From positions 1 to 8,069 of the forward strand of contig JBDUDA010000138.1 of the NCBI GenBank assembly GCA_040003205.1: a DNA stretch of 8,069 nucleotides. Direction: 5' to 3'. The stretch's first letter is position 1. The number at the start of each line of letters is the position of its first letter. The notes beneath the pieces were generated by a model. That model worked only from the letters and a program-made list of their open reading frames with translations, was not told where the DNA came from and did no database searches. The position numbers and the translations under genes were made by a program. The stretch is from JALYIM01 sp040003205. Its GTDB lineage: Bacteria; Acidobacteriota; Terriglobia; Terriglobales; Acidobacteriaceae. Shown one piece after another: positions 6,329-8,069 of this stretch.

Positions 6329-7213
6329 TTATTTGTGACCCGTGCTTGCGTAACTGTTTGCCATCTTTCGTGGATCTTCGGAAGAAGACCCGCGCCGAAT
6401 CAACGCTGTCATGAATACGCCCAAAATCAAAATCGTCGCCAAGCCTGATAGTTGCAAAATTCTTGTGATCACAGCGCCGTATTTTCCAGTCGCAGGATCG
6501 TAGTGATAGCAATAAAGCAAAACCTGGTCCACGACGGTGCCGATTTTGTTCTGCGATGCCTGAATCAGTCCCAGGCGGAGATCTTTGGGCGCATACTCCA
6601 CGCCGTAGTAGTACTGCGCGATTTTTCCTTGCGGCGTCAGCACCGCTATTGCAGTGGCGTGCGCAAACTGCTTTGTTTTTTCGTCGTACTGATATTGAAA
6701 GCCCGCGACCTTGGTAAGTGCGTCAATCGACTCCTGCGAACCCGTCAGAAAGTGCCAGCCATTTGCGGCACCTGGCCGTCCGTAACGCTTCAGATATTCG
6801 GCTTTCGCGGTGGCGGCGATCTCGGGAGTTTCCTTCGGATCAAAACTTACCGTCAGCACGTCAAACTCTTTGCCCGCGTCGAATTTCAAAATCTTCATCG
6901 AGCTGACCAGGCCGCTCAATACTTCGCCGCACAACATCGGACACTTGTAATAGACCAGATTCAGAATCATCGGCTTTTTGCCGAAGTAATCGCCCAATCG
7001 AACGGCCTTCCCGCTCTCATCGCGAAACATCAAATCTGGCGGAATCTGTTCGTCCAAATGCTGCGCGATACCAACATTCTTCAATCCCGGCGGGCGCACG
7101 TTTGCGGGCGGAGACATGATTCCCTTGGTCATACCCTGACCAAAGGCCGCAACGCTGGTCATGATGAAGACGGCGGCGGCGAGAATCAGTCTCGAATTGG
7201 ATTTATTCAGCAA
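6329..7213 (-). CDS. sco: SCO1/SenC family copper chaperone for cytochrome c oxidase
   Basis: SCO proteins are membrane-anchored thioredoxin-fold proteins on the outer face of the cytoplasmic membrane that deliver copper to, or reduce the cysteines of, the CuA site of oxidase subunit II. The 294-residue product has an N-terminal hydrophobic signal (about 8-24), the copper motif CPMLC (C91, C95) after a LNLVYYK strand, and the third likely ligand H185 in QFAHATAIAV. After the thioredoxin domain comes a short CYHYDPATGKYG segment (235-246) and a second hydrophobic helix (about 254-272), so it may be anchored at both ends. The start is TTG at 7213, supported by AAAGGA 7 bases upstream; the first ATG in frame is codon 18, inside the signal peptide. 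The upstream gene's TAG lies between this ribosome site and the TTG. The next gene, for subunit II, starts 3 bases after the stop. Confidence 0.93.
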   Translation of the reverse strand: MLNKSNSRLILAAAVFIMTSVAAFGQGMTKGIMSPPANVRPPGLKNVGIAQHLDEQIPPDLMFRDESGKAVRLGDYFGKKPMILNLVYYKCPMLCGEVLSGLVSSMKILKFDAGKEFDVLTVSFDPKETPEIAATAKAEYLKRYGRPGAANGWHFLTGSQESIDALTKVAGFQYQYDEKTKQFAHATAIAVLTPQGKIAQYYYGVEYAPKDLRLGLIQASQNKIGTVVDQVLLYCYHYDPATGKYGAVITRILQLSGLATILILGVFMTALIRRGSSSEDPRKMANSYASTGHK

Positions 7214-7216
7214 CGA

Positions 7217-7756
7217 CTATTCCTTTTTCTTTCGCGGCGATTTGCTGGGCGCCTTGGTATCAGAACTTGCAGACGCCTGCTTGCCCATGTTCGCTGTGGA
7301 GGACGGTTCCACTCCCGCGCGGGGCGTAATCGGCAATCCGCGCTCGGCAGTCATCTCCATCGCCTTTTCAATCGGCATATGTGCCTGACCGGACTGCTCG
7401 TCTACCCATCCGTAAGTGTTTAGGGTTTTTTCTTCCGCCATGCGAAAATCGCGCATTTCCATGCGTTCGTTCTGCTCCAGGCGGGGCTCTGGAAATTTCA
7501 TTGGCTCAGAGGGCGGCACCACGCGGGTATCGGTGTTGGTTTCTGTCACCATGGGGTTTTGCGGAGGCTGATGATTCTCGTAAAACCACCCCGCCACGTG
7601 AAAAACTCCCGTTAGAAATAGATGTACTACTAAGACGATCGTAGCTAGCACCGCCAGTGCGATGAGTACTGGCTTCGAGCGCATATCTTCGCGCTCATAT
7701 CCGGCTTCTCCATGCCCGATATGTTCGTGCTGCCCAGGTTGAAGATGATCAGTCAT
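7217..7756 (-). CDS. Single-helix membrane protein of unknown function between ACIII and SCO genes
   Basis: The product has 179 residues. Residues 1-27 are polar and His-rich (QHEHIGHGE), residues 28-52 form one strongly hydrophobic helix, and the rest is probably outside the membrane. A Pro-rich linker (about 62-92) leads to the only conserved-looking block, YGWVDEQSGQAHMPIEKAM (115-133), followed by AERGLP (137-142). The tail from 150 on is low-complexity Ser/Ala/Lys ending in KKKE. I recall the YGWVD...PI..AM...GLP block from unnamed proteins encoded beside SCO and ACIII/cox genes in Acidobacteria and other aerobes, but I know of no assigned function. A GGAG lies 7 bases before the ATG, inside actF, and the start overlaps the actF stop, which suggests translational coupling. 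A role as an accessory subunit or assembly factor of ACIII or the oxidase is inference from position. Confidence 0.85.
   Translation of the reverse strand: MTDHLQPGQHEHIGHGEAGYEREDMRSKPVLIALAVLATIVLVVHLFLTGVFHVAGWFYENHQPPQNPMVTETNTDTRVVPPSEPMKFPEPRLEQNERMEMRDFRMAEEKTLNTYGWVDEQSGQAHMPIEKAMEMTAERGLPITPRAGVEPSSTANMGKQASASSDTKAPSKSPRKKKE
7221..7226 (-). promoter_or_regulatory. Shine-Dalgarno site deciding the TTG start of the SCO gene
   Basis: The minus strand reads AAAGGA, then ATAGTCG, then TTG. The 7-base spacing is good, and the upstream gene's TAG stop lies within the spacer. No in-frame ATG occurs until codon 18, which would cut away the signal peptide, so the TTG is the best start. Confidence 0.65.
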
Positions 7757-8069
7757 GGGCAGGCTCCAGCAGCGGCCACGCTTTGGGATCCTGCAACGGC
7801 AGAAGTGGACGCTGTTTTAGATTTCGGAAGAACAATGCCATCCAAAATCCGCCGATAGCAACGGGCACAACGATATCGAGCGCGCTGAAATACAAATTCT
7901 TGTGGAAGTTGGGCTCGATGTACCAATAGAGGTCCACAAACCGCATGAAGATCAGCCACATGGAGAGCTTCACCAGCGTATTTGGATTGCGCTTAAACGG
8001 CCGCGACAGCAGGAACAGGAACGGCAGAACGAAATGTCCCAGCACGATGAATAATCCGACCTGTTGCCA
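7749..8069 (-). CDS. actF: ActF-like subunit of Alternative Complex III (quinol:cytochrome c oxidoreductase), C-terminal part
   Basis: This is the last 106 residues of a polytopic membrane protein; the frame stays open to the right edge, so the start lies outside the window. An apparent start at 8045 is an internal GTG codon, because the frame continues upstream as WQQVGLFI. The fragment has a helix ending in FLFLLSR, a basic loop (FKRNP), a helix containing MRFVDLYW, and a last helix followed by the tail PLLPLQDPK. I recall this pattern from ActF, an NrfD/PsrC-like integral subunit of ACIII that takes part in quinol oxidation in the cytoplasmic membrane. Its place just upstream of a SCO gene and a caa3-type oxidase is the usual ACIII arrangement. 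The stop TGA overlaps the next gene's start by 8 bases (ATGACTGA). ActC is a paralogous alternative, but ActF fits better as the last act gene before the oxidase. Confidence 0.82.
   Translation of the reverse strand, partial: WQQVGLFIVLGHFVLPFLFLLSRPFKRNPNTLVKLSMWLIFMRFVDLYWYIEPNFHKNLYFSALDIVVPVAIGGFWMALFFRNLKQRPLLPLQDPKAWPLLEPAHD

Noticed and set aside
6452..7423. A 323-codon open frame on the plus strand
   Set aside because: It runs antisense across the SCO gene and into the linker gene, both of which have clear family motifs or coupling signals. Its own translation is rich in Arg, His and Gln with no domain I recognise.
7749..8045. A 98-codon gene starting at the GTG at 8045
   Set aside because: The frame stays open upstream to the window edge with sequence that continues a membrane helix, so this is an internal codon of a longer actF gene.
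1..8069. Mobile elements, CRISPR arrays, defence systems or RNA genes
   Set aside because: No direct-repeat array, transposase or integrase motif, tRNA-like cloverleaf or rRNA stretch was seen; nearly all of the window is accounted for by co-directional protein genes.

Overview
All eight complete genes and one partial gene lie on the minus strand, so the window is read from its right end to its left. The core is the end of an Alternative Complex III (ACIII) locus followed by a full aa3-type cytochrome c oxidase operon. The protein family mix suggests an aerobic member of the Acidobacteriota or a related soil lineage: an ActF-like subunit, a small linker protein with a YGWVD...PIEKAM motif, a SCO protein with a C-terminal membrane anchor, a caa3-type subunit II, and a zinc-ribbon/membrane protein. 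This assignment rests on recalled gene neighbourhoods and no taxonomic marker is present.

Layout in transcription order. (1) 8069-7749 is the C-terminal 106 residues of ActF, the membrane subunit of quinol:cytochrome c oxidoreductase. (2) 7756-7217 is a one-helix membrane protein of unknown function. (3) 7213-6329 is a SCO/SenC copper chaperone. (4) 6325-5333 is oxidase subunit II with CuA and a fused C-terminal cytochrome c domain. (5) 5330-3696 is subunit I, with all haem and CuB ligands and a Tyr-Ser (A2-type) proton-channel motif. (6) 3706-3005 is subunit III. (7) 2999-2712 is the small subunit IV. These genes overlap or are spaced by at most a few bases from actF to subunit IV, so they almost certainly form one translationally coupled operon. 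Two of them, the SCO gene and subunit III, begin with TTG behind good Shine-Dalgarno sequences.

An 82-base gap (2630-2711) with three short inverted repeats separates this operon from three further genes. (8) 2629-2006 is a zinc-ribbon protein with one membrane helix and an extracytoplasmic domain. (9) 1980-829 is a C-terminally anchored protein resembling the RMD1/DUF155 family. (10) 817-65 is an NAD-preferring short-chain dehydrogenase. They may share the transcript or have their own promoter.

Working together, ACIII oxidises membrane quinol and passes electrons to the cytochrome c domain fused to subunit II, then to CuA, haem a and the haem a3-CuB centre, where oxygen is reduced. SCO delivers or reduces CuA copper. 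No haem A synthase, CuB chaperone (CtaG/Cox11) or haem O synthase gene is in the window, so those must be elsewhere. I see no tRNA, rRNA, CRISPR array, insertion sequence or other sign of a mobile element.
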